Positions 8,768-18,047 of a stretch of DNA of 64,000 nucleotides are shown here, one piece after another. Every line of letters starts with the position of its first letter. Position 1 is the stretch's first letter. The notes beneath the pieces were generated by a model. The model had not been told where the DNA came from and ran no database searches. It saw only the letters and a program-made list of their open reading frames with translations. A program made the translations under genes and the position numbers. The DNA comes from Hoeflea sp. (lineage in GTDB: Bacteria > Pseudomonadota > Alphaproteobacteria > Rhizobiales > Rhizobiaceae). Location of the stretch: contig NZ_JAUXOD010000116.1 in assembly GCF_030682515.1 (NCBI RefSeq), positions 42,276-106,275 on the forward strand, read 5' to 3'.

Positions 8768-9274
8768 CTATGTCCGGTCGCGGTGATGGATCTCGCCTTC
8801 GAGCGCCATTGCGTGGACATCCCCGAAACAAGCAGCCAGAAGCCTGTGCGGATCGAACGGTCCCGGCATGGTCATCGCGCCGGGCCTGGTCCGGGCAAAG
8901 CCCAGCGGCGCGTAATAGGGCGGGTCTCCCACCAGCAGCACGGCCTGGCTTCCGGCCTTTTCCGCCGCCGCCAGCGCAATGCGGACCAGCTCGCGGCCGA
9001 TGCCGAGATTCTTGTGCGAGGGGCGGACGGCGAGCGGCCCGAGCAGATGGCCTGCCGTCTTGCCCGCAAAGATCGGCGTCATCCGCACCGAGGCGATGGT
9101 CTCGCCGCGATCGGCGGCGATGAAGGACAGCCTGCGGTCATGCGGCCCCTGCTCGCGCACGCGCTCGGACGAGCGCACGAACCGGCCCGGGCCGAAAGCT
9201 TCTTCGTTGATGTGCCGGATGGCCGCGTCATGGGACGCGTCTTCGGTGAGAAAGACAAAATCGTGGAGGGACAT
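8768..9274 (-). CDS. GNAT-family N-acetyltransferase
   Basis: A 168-residue GNAT acetyltransferase of the YhbS-like type. The acetyl-CoA-binding motif A is visible as LLGPLAVRPSHKNLGIGRELVRIAL around the middle, followed by VLLVGDPPYYAPLGFART, a typical motif B. The N-terminus (HDFVFLTEDASHDAAIRHINEEAFGPGRF) is the usual substrate-side region. An in-frame ATG at 9304 would add ten residues; neither start has a convincing Shine-Dalgarno sequence, and I prefer 9274 because it begins the conserved fold. Substrate unknown. It stands alone. Confidence 0.8.
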   Translation of the reverse strand: MSLHDFVFLTEDASHDAAIRHINEEAFGPGRFVRSSERVREQGPHDRRLSFIAADRGETIASVRMTPIFAGKTAGHLLGPLAVRPSHKNLGIGRELVRIALAAAEKAGSQAVLLVGDPPYYAPLGFARTRPGAMTMPGPFDPHRLLAACFGDVHAMALEGEIHHRDRT

Positions 9275-9503
9275 CGTTGGATTCCGGATGAGACGACAAG
9301 ACATGATGGATCGCGCGCGAGCGCGCGTTGGCAGTCTTTTTCAGCGTCGTCGCAAGGCCTTCACAAGCATCCGGATTTTCCTTCCTGGACAACGCCCTTA
9401 GCAAAGCGCGGCTGCGTCGTCCAATGCAAAACGCACCGTTCACACCCATTTTCTTCGCTTTTCCGATTTTCAGGCTTATGTCTCATGTCAAAGGAGAACG
9501 ATC

Positions 9504-10493
9504 ATGGGAATGTTGGTTGAAGGCGTCTGGAAGGATGTCTGGTATGACACGGACTCGACGGGCGGCCATTTCAAGCGCTCCGAAAGCGCCTTTCGCAACT
9601 GGGTGACCGCCGACGGCGCACCCGGCCCCTCGGGCACGGGTGGCTTCAAGGCCGAAGCCGGACGCTACCATCTCTATGTCTCGCTCGCCTGCCCCTGGGC
9701 CCACCGCACGCTGATCTTCCGCAAGCTCAAGGGCCTGGAAGAAGCAATCTCGGTGTCCATCGTCGATCCCTACATGGGCAAGAACGGATGGGAATTCCAC
9801 GAGCGCGACGGCGCCACGCGGGACCACCTGGGCGGCAAGGATTTCCTCTGGCAGGTCTATGTCGAAGCCATGTCCGATTATTCGGGCCGCGTGACCGTGC
9901 CGGTGCTCTGGGACAAGAAGACCGGCACGATCGTCTCCAATGAATCGGCGGAGATCATCCGCATGTTCAACTCGGCCTTCGCCGCCGTCGCCAGGCCAGG
10001 GCCGGACTACTATCCCGAAGCGCTGCGCGAGGAGATCGACGAGATCAACGCGGTCGTTTACGACAAGATCAACAACGGCGTCTACAAGGCGGGCTTTGCC
10101 ACCAGGCAGACCGCCTATGAGGAGCATGTCAGCGAACTGTTCGATGCGCTCGATAGGATCGAGCGGCGGCTGACCAGCAATCGCTACCTCACCGGCGACC
10201 GGCTCACGGAGGCCGACTGGCGGCTGTTCACCACCCTGGTGCGGTTCGATCCCGTCTATGTCGGCCACTTCAAGTGCAACATCCGCCGCATCGCCGACTA
10301 TCCGGCGCTGTCGGGCTATCTGCGCGAGCTTTACCAGGTGCCCGGCGTCGCGGGGACGGTGAACATGGAGCACATCAAGGGCCACTACTACCGCAGCCAT
10401 GGCACCATCAACCCGACCGGGATCGTGCCTGTCGGCCCGGAGCTGGACCTGATGGCGCCGCATGGGCGCGACAGGCTCGCCAAGGCCGCCTGA
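9504..10493 (+). CDS. yqjG: Glutathionyl-hydroquinone reductase (Xi-class GST)
   Basis: A 329-residue Xi-class glutathione transferase, the ECM4/YqjG/PcpF family, which reduces glutathionyl-hydroquinones using glutathione. The catalytic cysteine sits in SLACPWAHRTLIFRKLKGL near residue 63. The family's N-terminal pattern (GVWKDVWYDT, GGHFKRSESAFRNWV) and the C-terminal GHYYRSHGTINPTGIVPVGP are also present. Start ATG 9504 has AAAGGAGAA 6 nt upstream. It is monocistronic, followed about 130 bp later by a symmetrical terminator. The role is cytosolic quinone detoxification. Confidence 0.92.
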   Translation: MGMLVEGVWKDVWYDTDSTGGHFKRSESAFRNWVTADGAPGPSGTGGFKAEAGRYHLYVSLACPWAHRTLIFRKLKGLEEAISVSIVDPYMGKNGWEFHERDGATRDHLGGKDFLWQVYVEAMSDYSGRVTVPVLWDKKTGTIVSNESAEIIRMFNSAFAAVARPGPDYYPEALREEIDEINAVVYDKINNGVYKAGFATRQTAYEEHVSELFDALDRIERRLTSNRYLTGDRLTEADWRLFTTLVRFDPVYVGHFKCNIRRIADYPALSGYLRELYQVPGVAGTVNMEHIKGHYYRSHGTINPTGIVPVGPELDLMAPHGRDRLAKAA

Positions 10494-10624
10494 TCGTCAA
10501 CGCGCGCCGGCCTCTGGAACCAATTCGCGCGGCGGGCGTTACTTGTCTGACTGGGTCGCAAGACCAAGGCGCCTTCAGGCGCAGCAAGCATTCAGAAGAG
10601 CGGGCCTCCAGACCGCCCTTCCAC

Positions 10625-10664
10625 AAAAAAAGGCGCTCCCGGATGCATTCGGGAGCGCCTTTTT
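10625..10664. terminator. Symmetrical intrinsic terminator
   Basis: AGGCGCTCCCG (10631-10641) pairs with CGGGAGCGCCT (10650-10660) around an 8-nt loop. An A tract precedes the stem and a T tract follows it, so it can act in both directions. It ends the plus-strand reductase gene; the rest of the 447-bp gap up to the next gene is filled by a dispersed repeat and a second hairpin. Confidence 0.85.
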
Positions 10665-10667
10665 GGG

Positions 10668-10884
10668 TGTTGACAAAGTCATGCCTGGGACGGGCGGTGC
10701 CCTATCCTCCGTCATTCCGGCCCCCGCGCCGGAATCCAGCCATGGCGCGTCCGCGCCGTGAAAGAGTCTTTTGCGATCAAGGACTTGATCGCGCTGGATG
10801 CCAGCTTTCGCTGGCATGACGGATGTTGATGGACTGCCACCAGAAACGGGAAATCGGCGAAGCGGCCGGGTTGTCAGCGGTCTG
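10668..10884. repeat. Dispersed palindromic repeat, copy 1
   Basis: A ~217-bp block that recurs at 16011-16228 with high identity. Its most conserved core, 10709-10822 (114 bp), is bounded by imperfect terminal inverted repeats CCGTCATTCC and GGCATGACGG and contains several small palindromes (CGGCCCCCGCGCCGG; GCGATCAAGGACTTGATCGC; CCAGCTTTCGCTGG). No transposase is encoded. The reverse strand translates into the repeat-derived peptide MPAKAGIQRDQVLDR, which should not be annotated as a protein. Confidence 0.85.
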
Positions 10885-10914
10885 AAGGCGCTCCCGGATC
10901 CGGGGGCGCCTTTT
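10885..10914. terminator. Palindromic hairpin between convergent genes
   Basis: AAGGCGCTCCCGGATCCGGGGGCGCCTTTT is a near-perfect palindrome at the edge of the repeat and 26 bp beyond the stop of the minus-strand ABC permease. The T tract on the plus strand and A tract on the other suit a bidirectional terminator for the ABC operon. Confidence 0.6.
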
Positions 10915-10940
10915 GCGTTGGCGTGTGGAGACTTGCCCCG

Positions 10941-11702
10941 TCAGGTCTTGATCTTGTAGCCGGTCTTGAAGGTCCACCAGATGATGCCCAGGCAGATGAC
11001 CATGAACACCGCGATCATTGCCAGGCTGAGCCCGATATTGATGTCGGAGGCGCCGTAAAAGGCCCAGCGGAAGCCCGAGATCAGATAGACCACCGGATTG
11101 AACAGGGTGATCGTCTGCCAGACGGGCGGCAGCATCGAGATCGAATAGAAGCTGCCGCCGAGGAACACCAGCGGCGTGATCACCAGAAGCGGGATCATCT
11201 GCAGCTGCTCGAAATTCTTCGACCAGATGCCGATGATGAAGCCGAACAGGCTGAACGACACGCAGGTCAGCGCCAGGAACGCCAGCATGGCGACCGGATG
11301 CAGGATCTCGAAATCAATGAAGAAAAAAGCCGTCGCCAGGATGACGAGGCCGATCAACGCCGACTTGGTGGCCGCCGCGCCCACATAGCCGAGCACGATC
11401 TCGAGATACGACACCGGCGCCGTGTGCAGCTCGTAGATCGAGCCCAGGAATTTCGGGAAATAGATCCCGAACGACGCGTTCGAGATGCTCTGGGTCAGCA
11501 CCGACAGCATGATCAGCCCCGGCACGATGAAGGCGCCGTAGCTGATCCCGTCGATCTCCTCGATGCGCGAGCCGATGGCCGCGCCGAAGACGATGAAATA
11601 GAGCGACGTCGACAGGACCGGCGAGATCAGGCTCTGCGACAGCGTGCGGAAGAACCGCGCCATCTCGAAGGAATAGATGGATTTGACGGACTGGAAATTC
11701 AT
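10941..11702 (-). CDS. ABC-2 type transporter permease
   Basis: A 253-residue inner-membrane protein with about six hydrophobic segments, including [20 protein letters not shown] near the start, [48 protein letters not shown] and [17 protein letters not shown] at the end. The segment [27 protein letters not shown] is the typical ABC-2 signature. Its start overlaps the ATPase gene by 4 nt (11699-11702), so the pair forms one exporter. The family includes NodJ, drug and polysaccharide exporters; the substrate cannot be read from the sequence. Confidence 0.88.
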   Translation of the reverse strand: MNFQSVKSIYSFEMARFFRTLSQSLISPVLSTSLYFIVFGAAIGSRIEEIDGISYGAFIVPGLIMLSVLTQSISNASFGIYFPKFLGSIYELHTAPVSYLEIVLGYVGAAATKSALIGLVILATAFFFIDFEILHPVAMLAFLALTCVSFSLFGFIIGIWSKNFEQLQMIPLLVITPLVFLGGSFYSISMLPPVWQTITLFNPVVYLISGFRWAFYGASDINIGLSLAMIAVFMVICLGIIWWTFKTGYKIKT

Positions 11703-12625
11703 GACTTGTCCTCCACCAGACCGACGAAGATATCCTCGAGCGAACTCTGCCGTGTCTCCACATCGCGCAGGATGATGCCCGCCGCGCTCAGATCCGCGAA
11801 CAGCGAGGCGATGCCGGTGCGTTCGCCATTGGCCTCATAGGAATAGGTGAGCGTCTGGTCGTCCGCGCTGTAGTCGAGATTGTAGCGGGCAAGCGCGGGC
11901 GGAACCGCCTCGAGCGGCGCCATCAGCTCGATGCGCATCTGCCGCTGCCCCATGCGCTGCATCAGCGCTTCCTTCTTCTCGACCAGCAGCAATTCGCCGC
12001 CGCGGATGACGCCGACCCGGTCGGCGATCGCCTCGGCCTCGTCGATATAGTGCGTGGTCAGGATGATGGTGACGCCATCCTCTTTCAGCTGGCGCACCAC
12101 CTCCCACATCTCCTTGCGCAATTCGACGTCGACGCCGGCAGTGGGCTCGTCCAGGAACAGCACCCTGGGCTCGTGGCAGAGCGCCTTGGCGATCAGCACC
12201 CGGCGCTTCATGCCGCCCGACAGCTCCATGGTCTTGGCGTCCTTCTTGTCCCACAGCGAGAGTTTTTCGAGAATGCTCTTGAGCAGGCCCGCATCATGCC
12301 GCTTGCCGAACAGGCCGCGGGTGAAGCGCAGCGCGTCATAAACGGTCTGGAACGGCTCGAGCGCAATCTCCTGCGGCACCAGCCCGATCAGCGACCGGGC
12401 CTGCCGGAAATCCTTGACGACATCGAAGCCGCCGACCTTGACCGATCCCGAACTCGGGTTGACCAGGCCGCAGATGATCGAGATCAGCGTCGTCTTGCCC
12501 GCGCCATTGGGCCCGAGCAGCGCCAGGATCTCGCCCTCCTGGATCGCCAGATTGACGCTTTTCAGCGCCTCAAAGCCGCTGTCATAGCGTTTGGACAGGT
12601 TCTCGATCGAAACGATGGGAGACAT
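11699..12625 (-). CDS. ABC-2 exporter ATP-binding protein
   Basis: A 308-residue ATPase: Walker [10 protein letters not shown] near residue 40, Q-loop VPQEIAL, signature LSGGMKRR, Walker [13 protein letters not shown] and the switch histidine in TTHYIDEAE. The C-terminal ~80 residues form the extra domain common in DrrA/NodI-type ATPases. It powers the membrane partner encoded immediately downstream with a 4-nt overlap. ATG 12625 starts directly at the conserved [14 protein letters not shown]. It is probably a two-gene operon ending at the hairpin near 10.9 kb. Confidence 0.9.
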   Translation of the reverse strand: MSPIVSIENLSKRYDSGFEALKSVNLAIQEGEILALLGPNGAGKTTLISIICGLVNPSSGSVKVGGFDVVKDFRQARSLIGLVPQEIALEPFQTVYDALRFTRGLFGKRHDAGLLKSILEKLSLWDKKDAKTMELSGGMKRRVLIAKALCHEPRVLFLDEPTAGVDVELRKEMWEVVRQLKEDGVTIILTTHYIDEAEAIADRVGVIRGGELLLVEKKEALMQRMGQRQMRIELMAPLEAVPPALARYNLDYSADDQTLTYSYEANGERTGIASLFADLSAAGIILRDVETRQSSLEDIFVGLVEDKS

Positions 12626-12818
12626 GATCTGCTTTTCAAAAAAAGAATGGGGAGCCGCTGCCGAAGACGCGCCGGCGCGGCGAAGTGAGATCCAGGATGA
12701 GACCTGCAGTTGGACGCATTTAAGCAGGAACCACCCGCGTTCAAGGGCAAGACCCGGCAGTCTGGCGAATTAGCAGTCGATGACGTCAGAAAATGTCAGC
12801 AGCAATACGTGGCGGCGA

Positions 12819-13316
12819 TCACCACTCCTCGCTCACCGGCATCTCGCCCGCAAGTTCCGCCAGCCGCCGGCGTGTCGCCGCCGTCACGCCCTCTGGCAGC
12901 GCATCGAGCGCGAAGAAGCCGGCTTCGACAATCTCGCGGTCGGCTTGCTTGGGTGCGAGCTGGCGCACTTCGCAGCGGTAGAAGGCGACATGGTCGCGGC
13001 GGCTGGTGCGGTGGTTGAAATAGACCGCGACAAGATCCGTCGACCCGGCGATCTCGAGATTGCCCTCCTCGCGCAGCTCCTTGACGAGCGCCGCAGCGAG
13101 CGTCTCCCCGCGTTCGACGCCGCCGCCCGGCATGTGCCAGCCAGGCACGTAGGAATGGCGCACCAGGAACACCCGGCCCTCCGCGTCAAAGCAGGCGGCG
13201 CGCACGCCGAGCGTCATCGACCGCGTCATCGCGAACCAGACATGGACGACCCGGGTGACGAGGCGGGCGCGCACTGAGCGCATTTCCGGCGGGCGGCCGC
13301 CGTAACCGTCCTCCAT
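12819..13316 (-). CDS. Nudix hydrolase
   Basis: A 165-residue Nudix-fold protein. The Nudix box is GGGVERGETLAAALVKELRE followed by EGNLEI, beginning near residue 65, with Lys in place of the usual Arg just before the catalytic Glu segment. The core begins at TRSMTLGVRAACFDAEGRVFLVRHSYVPGWHMP. It hydrolyses a nucleoside diphosphate linked to another moiety; the substrate is unknown. Start ATG 13316 was chosen as the last plausible start before the divergent phosphoesterase gene; ATGs further inside would still leave the Nudix core intact. The frame is open far upstream only because of GC-rich antisense bias. Confidence 0.85.
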   Translation of the reverse strand: MEDGYGGRPPEMRSVRARLVTRVVHVWFAMTRSMTLGVRAACFDAEGRVFLVRHSYVPGWHMPGGGVERGETLAAALVKELREEGNLEIAGSTDLVAVYFNHRTSRRDHVAFYRCEVRQLAPKQADREIVEAGFFALDALPEGVTAATRRRLAELAGEMPVSEEW

Positions 13317-13364
13317 CGCTGTCGCCGGTTGCAGCCCGGGCTCAGGGTCGTTATGGCTTGTGCC

Positions 13365-14276
13365 ATGTTTCGATTGGCCCATATCTCCGATCCCCATCTT
13401 GGTCCCTTGCCGAAAATATCGCTGCGCGAACTCGCGTCCAAGCGCATCACCGGCTATGTGAACTGGCAGCGCAACCGCCGCAAGCAGCTTTTTGGCGACA
13501 CGCTGGAAAACCTGCTGGCGAGCCTGCGCGACGCCGCCCCCGATCATGTGGCCATCACCGGCGACCTGGTCAACCTCGCCACCCGCACCGAAATCGAGGC
13601 GGCGCGGGTCTGGCTCGAGACCGGTTTCGAGCCCCAAAACGCCACGCTGGTGCCCGGCAATCACGACGCCTATGTACCGGGCGCGCTCGGCCGGGCAAAG
13701 GCTGCATGGCAGCCCTGGCTCGTCTCCGACACCCATGCGTCCGAGACGCCGCTGTTTCCGAGCTACCGGCGGCGCGGCCCGGTGGCGATCATCGGCATCT
13801 CGTCGGCCAACGCCACGCTGCCCTTTGTCGCCACCGGCGACTTCGGCAAGAAACAGGCGCGCGCAGCAAGCAAGCTGCTCGACCAGGCGCGCGAGGACGG
13901 GCTGTTCCGGGTGGTGATGATCCATCACCCGCCGGTGCGCGGTGCCGCCAAGTGGCACAAGCGGCTGCGCGGCATCGGCCACTTCACCAAGATGCTCAAG
14001 CTGCATGGCGCCGAACTGGTGCTGCACGGGCACACCCATCTCGACACGCTCCATCATCTGCATGGCCGCGACGGGGATGTGCCGGTTGTGGGGATCGCCT
14101 CGGCCAGCCATGGCCCCGGAGGCAACACGCCGCCGGCCGGCTACAACCTGTTCGACATTGACGGCGAGCCGGGCAAATGGCGGATCCTCCACCGCCGCAT
14201 GCGGATGACCGGCCAGGGACCCGACTTCGCCGAAGCTCAGGAAGGCCTCATCGGTTCCGGCGCGAAAATCAGTTGA
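13365..14276 (+). CDS. Calcineurin-like metallophosphoesterase
   Basis: A 303-residue dinuclear metallophosphoesterase with all family motifs: DPHLG (D-x-H) near residue 9, GDLVN, GNHDAY, HHPPVRG and GHTHLD. These residues bind the two metals and activate water. Start ATG 13365 begins at MFRLAHISDPH, the usual N-terminus; an in-frame ATG lies 12 nt upstream. It is divergent from the Nudix gene, and its 3' end overlaps the convergent neighbour by 8 nt. Substrate not predictable; relatives hydrolyse cyclic nucleotides or phospholipid headgroups. Confidence 0.88.
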   Translation: MFRLAHISDPHLGPLPKISLRELASKRITGYVNWQRNRRKQLFGDTLENLLASLRDAAPDHVAITGDLVNLATRTEIEAARVWLETGFEPQNATLVPGNHDAYVPGALGRAKAAWQPWLVSDTHASETPLFPSYRRRGPVAIIGISSANATLPFVATGDFGKKQARAASKLLDQAREDGLFRVVMIHHPPVRGAAKWHKRLRGIGHFTKMLKLHGAELVLHGHTHLDTLHHLHGRDGDVPVVGIASASHGPGGNTPPAGYNLFDIDGEPGKWRILHRRMRMTGQGPDFAEAQEGLIGSGAKIS

Positions 14277-15066
14277 TCATCGCCGACAGACGGTCCCAGA
14301 ACGCCATCACCAGGGCGGCAGCACCCGCGACGCAGCCGAGAATGAACCAGGACGCGCCGAGCACGAACCCGGCCCCGCGGGTGGGTCGCGCCGGAGCCTC
14401 AGCAGCCGGCGCGGGCTGGGAGGCGATCAGCGCTGGCCGTGCCGCCTGGTCGCCCGTGTCCGCCACCTTCGTTCCGGCCCATGTGTCCGCCGGTGCGGGA
14501 GCAAGGTTCTCGGCCGCGTCATCGCCGGTCCCTGCCATGCCGGTCTCTGTCATGCCGGTCTCCGGCATGCTGGTCTCTGGCATGCCGGTTTCGTCCGCGC
14601 CAGGCTCGGCATCCGTGGCGTCGGCGATCCCGGCCGACGCCTTCATTGCCTCGAAATCGCCGGCCAGGATCCGTTCGCGCTCGATCACCCGTTCGGCGAT
14701 GTAGCGGCCCACCGCATCGGCGGTGCGGGCCATGTCGCTGCTGTCGGAGATCACCACCCGGCCGAGCCGCGTGTCGCGGACGAAGCGGTAGATCCGCCGG
14801 TCGCGGCCCATGTGCACATGCGCCACCGAATCGATCCACAATCTGGGCTGAAGTCCGGACGAGATGCCGAAATCGAACCGGTCGTCGGCCGGATCGATGT
14901 CCTCGAGCAGCGGCCGCACTTCCTGGGCCAGGAGTTCGAGCCGGGCGCGGTCGGCCTCGCGGATGTCGACCACCACGTCGGTGCGGTCGGCGGAAGCGAT
15001 CTTGACGTCACGCACGATGTCCGCCAGGCGGCGGTCGGTCGAGAATGTCTTGGGTTGGTCGGTCAT
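14269..15066 (-). CDS. Hypothetical tail-anchored-type protein with MPETG repeats
   Basis: A 265-residue protein of unknown function. Residues 1-150 form a soluble domain (RRLADIVRDVKIASADRTDVVVDI, VHMGRDRRIYRFVRDTRLGRVVISDSS). A low-complexity linker follows, with the pentapeptide M-P-E-T-G/S repeated near residues 158-178, encoded by four 15-bp tandem units at 14536-14595. A single hydrophobic helix (FVLGASWFILGCVAGAAALVMAF) lies at the extreme C-terminus, suggesting a membrane anchor with the main domain in the cytoplasm. Start ATG 15066 is followed by a hydrophilic N-terminus. It overlaps the convergent phosphoesterase by 8 nt. Confidence 0.75.
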   Translation of the reverse strand: MTDQPKTFSTDRRLADIVRDVKIASADRTDVVVDIREADRARLELLAQEVRPLLEDIDPADDRFDFGISSGLQPRLWIDSVAHVHMGRDRRIYRFVRDTRLGRVVISDSSDMARTADAVGRYIAERVIERERILAGDFEAMKASAGIADATDAEPGADETGMPETSMPETGMTETGMAGTGDDAAENLAPAPADTWAGTKVADTGDQAARPALIASQPAPAAEAPARPTRGAGFVLGASWFILGCVAGAAALVMAFWDRLSAMIN

Positions 15067-15188
15067 GGCGCGATTCCGGGGAGAAATGGTTAACAACTTC
15101 TTAGCACAGACCGGCTTTGATGGCGACAATGGGGCGAGGCCTGTTTGCGCACGTGGTAAAGACCGGCGCGCCCCCGAACTGGTTCGCC

Positions 15189-15965
15189 TCAGGCGCCGAT
15201 GGACACAGCCTGCGCAAGCACGCGCGCCACGGCGTCGGGCGCCTCTTCCGGCAGCATGTGCCCGAGCCCCGGCAGCACGCTGAAGGCAAAGGAGACGGGC
15301 AGCGCCGGTGGTTTGGGACACGGCAGCACCGCATCCTCCGTCCCCCAGATCACCGCGACCGGCATGGCCAGCGCCTGGAGCGCCTCGGCCGGCAGCACGC
15401 CCTGACCCTTTGCCGGACCGTCCGGGAACATCGCCGTGTAGGTCTCGTCAAGGGCCACGAGCGCCCCCGGGCGGGCGCGGGCCGCCACAAACCCGTCGAT
15501 CACCGCCTGGGCCACGGCAAAACCCGGCGAGGCCATTTCAGTCAGGCACGCACGGATCTCCGCCTCGGTGGCGGACTTGGCGTAGCGCTCGAGCAGGCCT
15601 GCATTGATCTCGGGCGCCATGCCGCCCGGCGCCACCAGCGTCAGCGACTTCACGCGGGCGCCGGCGCGCATCGCGATCAGCGCCGCCACCGCCCCGCCCA
15701 TCGAATGGCCGGCGAGATGGAAGTCCGCGACCCCTGCCCCGTCGAGGCCCGAGAGAATGGCTTTCGCCATCCGCCCCGCCCCGCCGCGGCCCTCGGCGTC
15801 GAGCGACCCGCCATGGCCGGGCAGGTCGACGGTGATGACGCGCAGGCTCTCGGGAAGCAGGTCCTTCACCGCGTCCCAGGCCGAGCCGTCGCCGCCAAAG
15901 CCGTGCAGCAGCACCAGCGGCGCGCCGGTATCAGGGCCTGAAGTCTCCATGTGCAGTCCGGTCAT
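15189..15965 (-). CDS. Alpha/beta-fold hydrolase
   Basis: A 258-residue alpha/beta hydrolase. The oxyanion HGFGG lies near residue 25, the nucleophile elbow GHSMGG near residue 95, an acidic residue in WGTEDAVLP and the catalytic histidine in LPGLGHMLPEE near the C-terminus. ATG 15965 has a very strong ribosome-binding site, GGGAGGGGAG, about 5 nt upstream. The frame continues upstream into the dispersed repeat, but that part is repeat-derived and not coding. Substrate unknown; ester or C-C hydrolase activity is possible. Confidence 0.87.
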   Translation of the reverse strand: MTGLHMETSGPDTGAPLVLLHGFGGDGSAWDAVKDLLPESLRVITVDLPGHGGSLDAEGRGGAGRMAKAILSGLDGAGVADFHLAGHSMGGAVAALIAMRAGARVKSLTLVAPGGMAPEINAGLLERYAKSATEAEIRACLTEMASPGFAVAQAVIDGFVAARARPGALVALDETYTAMFPDGPAKGQGVLPAEALQALAMPVAVIWGTEDAVLPCPKPPALPVSFAFSVLPGLGHMLPEEAPDAVARVLAQAVSIGA

Positions 15966-16010
15966 GACGCTCCCCTCCCGATGCGCGATACCAACTGCCG
16001 CGCGGCTTCT

Positions 16011-16228
16011 TGTTGACAAGGTCCTGCCCGGGATGGGCGATCCCCCATTTTCCGTCATTCCGGCCCCCGCGCCGGAATCCAGCCACGGCGCGTCCGCGCC
16101 GTGAAAGAGTCTCTTGCGATCAAGGACTTGATCGCGCTGGATGCCAGCTTTCGCTGGCATGACGGCTGCTGATGCATTGCCCCCACAAACGAAAGGAAAT
16201 CGGCGTTGCGGAGTTTGTCAGCTTTCTG
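16011..16228. repeat. Dispersed palindromic repeat, copy 2
   Basis: Second copy of the element at 10668-10884, in the same orientation, occupying most of the gap between the alpha/beta hydrolase and leuA. The 114-bp core is at 16052-16165 with the same end sequences CCGTCATTCC and GGCATGACGG. Differences are scattered substitutions plus a few single-base indels in the flanks. Confidence 0.85.
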
Positions 16229-16256
16229 CGCCGCGCCTTGCAGCGCCGCGGACGTA

Positions 16257-17966
16257 TCAGCCTTCGGACGCGGCCAGCGCCCGGTTGGCCGCCGACACCA
16301 CCGCCTCGAGCGATGCGGCGACGATGTTGGTGTTGACGCCCGCGCCATAGAGCTTGCCCGAGGGCGTCTCCATCTGCATGTAGCAGATCGCCGCCGCATT
16401 GGAGCCGTGCTGCAGCGAGTGCTCGGAATAGTTGGCCACCGTCAGCTCGATGCCGAGATAGGTCGACAGCGCGTTGACGAACCCGTCGATCGGCCCGGTG
16501 CCGCGGCCCTCGATGCGCTTGACCTCGCCCCGGTCGGTGATCTCGGCCGAGACGATGCGGATGCCCTTGTTGGCGGGATCGGTGTGGGTGTGGTGGTCGA
16601 CGAAGCCCAGCCGGGCCCCGGGCTGGTTGACATAGAGCGCCATGAAGCTCTCGTAGATCCGCCTGGGCGGCAGCTCCACGCCCTCTTCGTCGGTGATCCG
16701 CTGGATTTCCTCGCGGAACTCCACCTGCAGGTTGCGCGGCAGGTCGAGCCCGTAATCCTCCTTCAGGATATAGGCGATGCCGCCCTTGCCCGATTGCGAG
16801 TTGATGCGGATGATCGCCTCGTAGGAGCGGCCGACATCGCGCGGGTCGATCGGCAGATAGGGCACTTCCCATTCCGGCTTGTTGGCCTGGCGGATCGCCT
16901 TCATGCCCTTGTTGATCGCATCCTGGTGCGAGCCGGAAAACGCGGTGTAGACCAGTTCGCCCACATACGGATGCCGCTCGGGGATCTTCATCTCGTTGGA
17001 ATATTCGAACACCGCCTTGATCCGCTCGATGTCCGAGCAGTCCAATTGCGGGTCCACGCCTTGCGTGAACATGTTGAGCGCGAGCGCCACCACGTCGACA
17101 TTGCCGGTGCGCTCGCCATTACCGAACAGCGTGCCCTCGACCCGGTCGGCGCCCGCCATCAGCCCCAGTTCGGTGGCGGCGATGCCGGTGCCGCGATCAT
17201 TGTGCGGATGCAGCGAGACGAGCACGTTCTCGCGGTTGTCGATGTGCCGGCACATCCACTCGATCTGGTCGGCATAGATGTTGGGCGTGGCCATCTCCAC
17301 CGTCGACGGCAGGTTGAGGATCAGCTTGTTGTCGGGCGTCGGCTTGATGATCCCGATCACCGCGTTGGAGATCTCCAGCGCCACCTCGAGCTCGGTGCCG
17401 GTGAAGCTCTCGGGCGAATACTCGAAGCGGAAATCGCCGCCTGCCTTCTCCGCCATCTCCTTGATCATCTTGGCCGCATCGACCGCGATTTGCTTGATGC
17501 CCGCCACGTCCTTGTCGAACACCACCCGGCGCTGTAATTCCGACGTCGAATTGTAGAAATGCACGATCGGCCGGTGCGCGCCTTGGAGCGCCTCGAAGGT
17601 GCGCGTGATCAGCTCCGGCCGGCACTGCACCAAGACCTGCAGCGACACGTCGTCGGGCACCCCGCCCTCCTCCACGCACCAGCGGGCGAAATCAAAATCG
17701 GTCTGCGAGGCCGACGGGAAACCGATCTCGATTTCCTTGAAGCCCATGTCCAAGAGCAGCTGGAACATCCGCGCCTTGCGGTCGTGCCCCATCGGGTTGA
17801 TCAGCGACTGGTTGCCGTCGCGCAGGTCGACCGAGCACCAGATCGGCGCCTTCTCGATGCGTTTGGACGGCCAGGTCCGGTCGGGAATGTCGATCAAGGG
17901 ATAGGCATGGTATTTCTGGGCCGCCTTCGGCATGCCCTTCGGTCCGGATGAAATGTGTGCGGTCAT
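16257..17966 (-). CDS. leuA: 2-isopropylmalate synthase
   Basis: A 569-residue enzyme that condenses acetyl-CoA with 2-oxoisovalerate in the first committed step of leucine synthesis. Visible: SVDLRDGNQSLI (metal/substrate Asp), SLHPHNDRGTG (His-x-His metal ligands with HND), GNGERTGN and a C-terminal LeuA allosteric domain from about residue 440 (VEGRGTGPIDGFVNAL). The length fits the long type-1 LeuA. ATG 17966 has AGGAGAGAG upstream; the frame is open to 18017 but MTAHISSGPKGMPK is the conserved N-terminus. A Leu-codon leader and attenuator lie upstream. Confidence 0.95.
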   Translation of the reverse strand: MTAHISSGPKGMPKAAQKYHAYPLIDIPDRTWPSKRIEKAPIWCSVDLRDGNQSLINPMGHDRKARMFQLLLDMGFKEIEIGFPSASQTDFDFARWCVEEGGVPDDVSLQVLVQCRPELITRTFEALQGAHRPIVHFYNSTSELQRRVVFDKDVAGIKQIAVDAAKMIKEMAEKAGGDFRFEYSPESFTGTELEVALEISNAVIGIIKPTPDNKLILNLPSTVEMATPNIYADQIEWMCRHIDNRENVLVSLHPHNDRGTGIAATELGLMAGADRVEGTLFGNGERTGNVDVVALALNMFTQGVDPQLDCSDIERIKAVFEYSNEMKIPERHPYVGELVYTAFSGSHQDAINKGMKAIRQANKPEWEVPYLPIDPRDVGRSYEAIIRINSQSGKGGIAYILKEDYGLDLPRNLQVEFREEIQRITDEEGVELPPRRIYESFMALYVNQPGARLGFVDHHTHTDPANKGIRIVSAEITDRGEVKRIEGRGTGPIDGFVNALSTYLGIELTVANYSEHSLQHGSNAAAICYMQMETPSGKLYGAGVNTNIVAASLEAVVSAANRALAASEG

Positions 17967-18047
17967 CGGTGTCTCTCTCCTGGCCCTGTTCCGGGAGCCG
18001 CGTCTCCGCGACGTCAACCGGCCTCAGGCCGTCATGTTGCATTCAGG

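Noticed and set aside
10575..10977. Small reverse-strand proteins containing MPAKAGIQRDQVLDR
   Set aside because: They are translations of the dispersed repeat and recur with the second copy at 16.1 kb.
10941..12625. NodI-NodJ exporter
   Set aside because: The ABC-2 architecture is alike, but there are no other nodulation genes and the family is broad.
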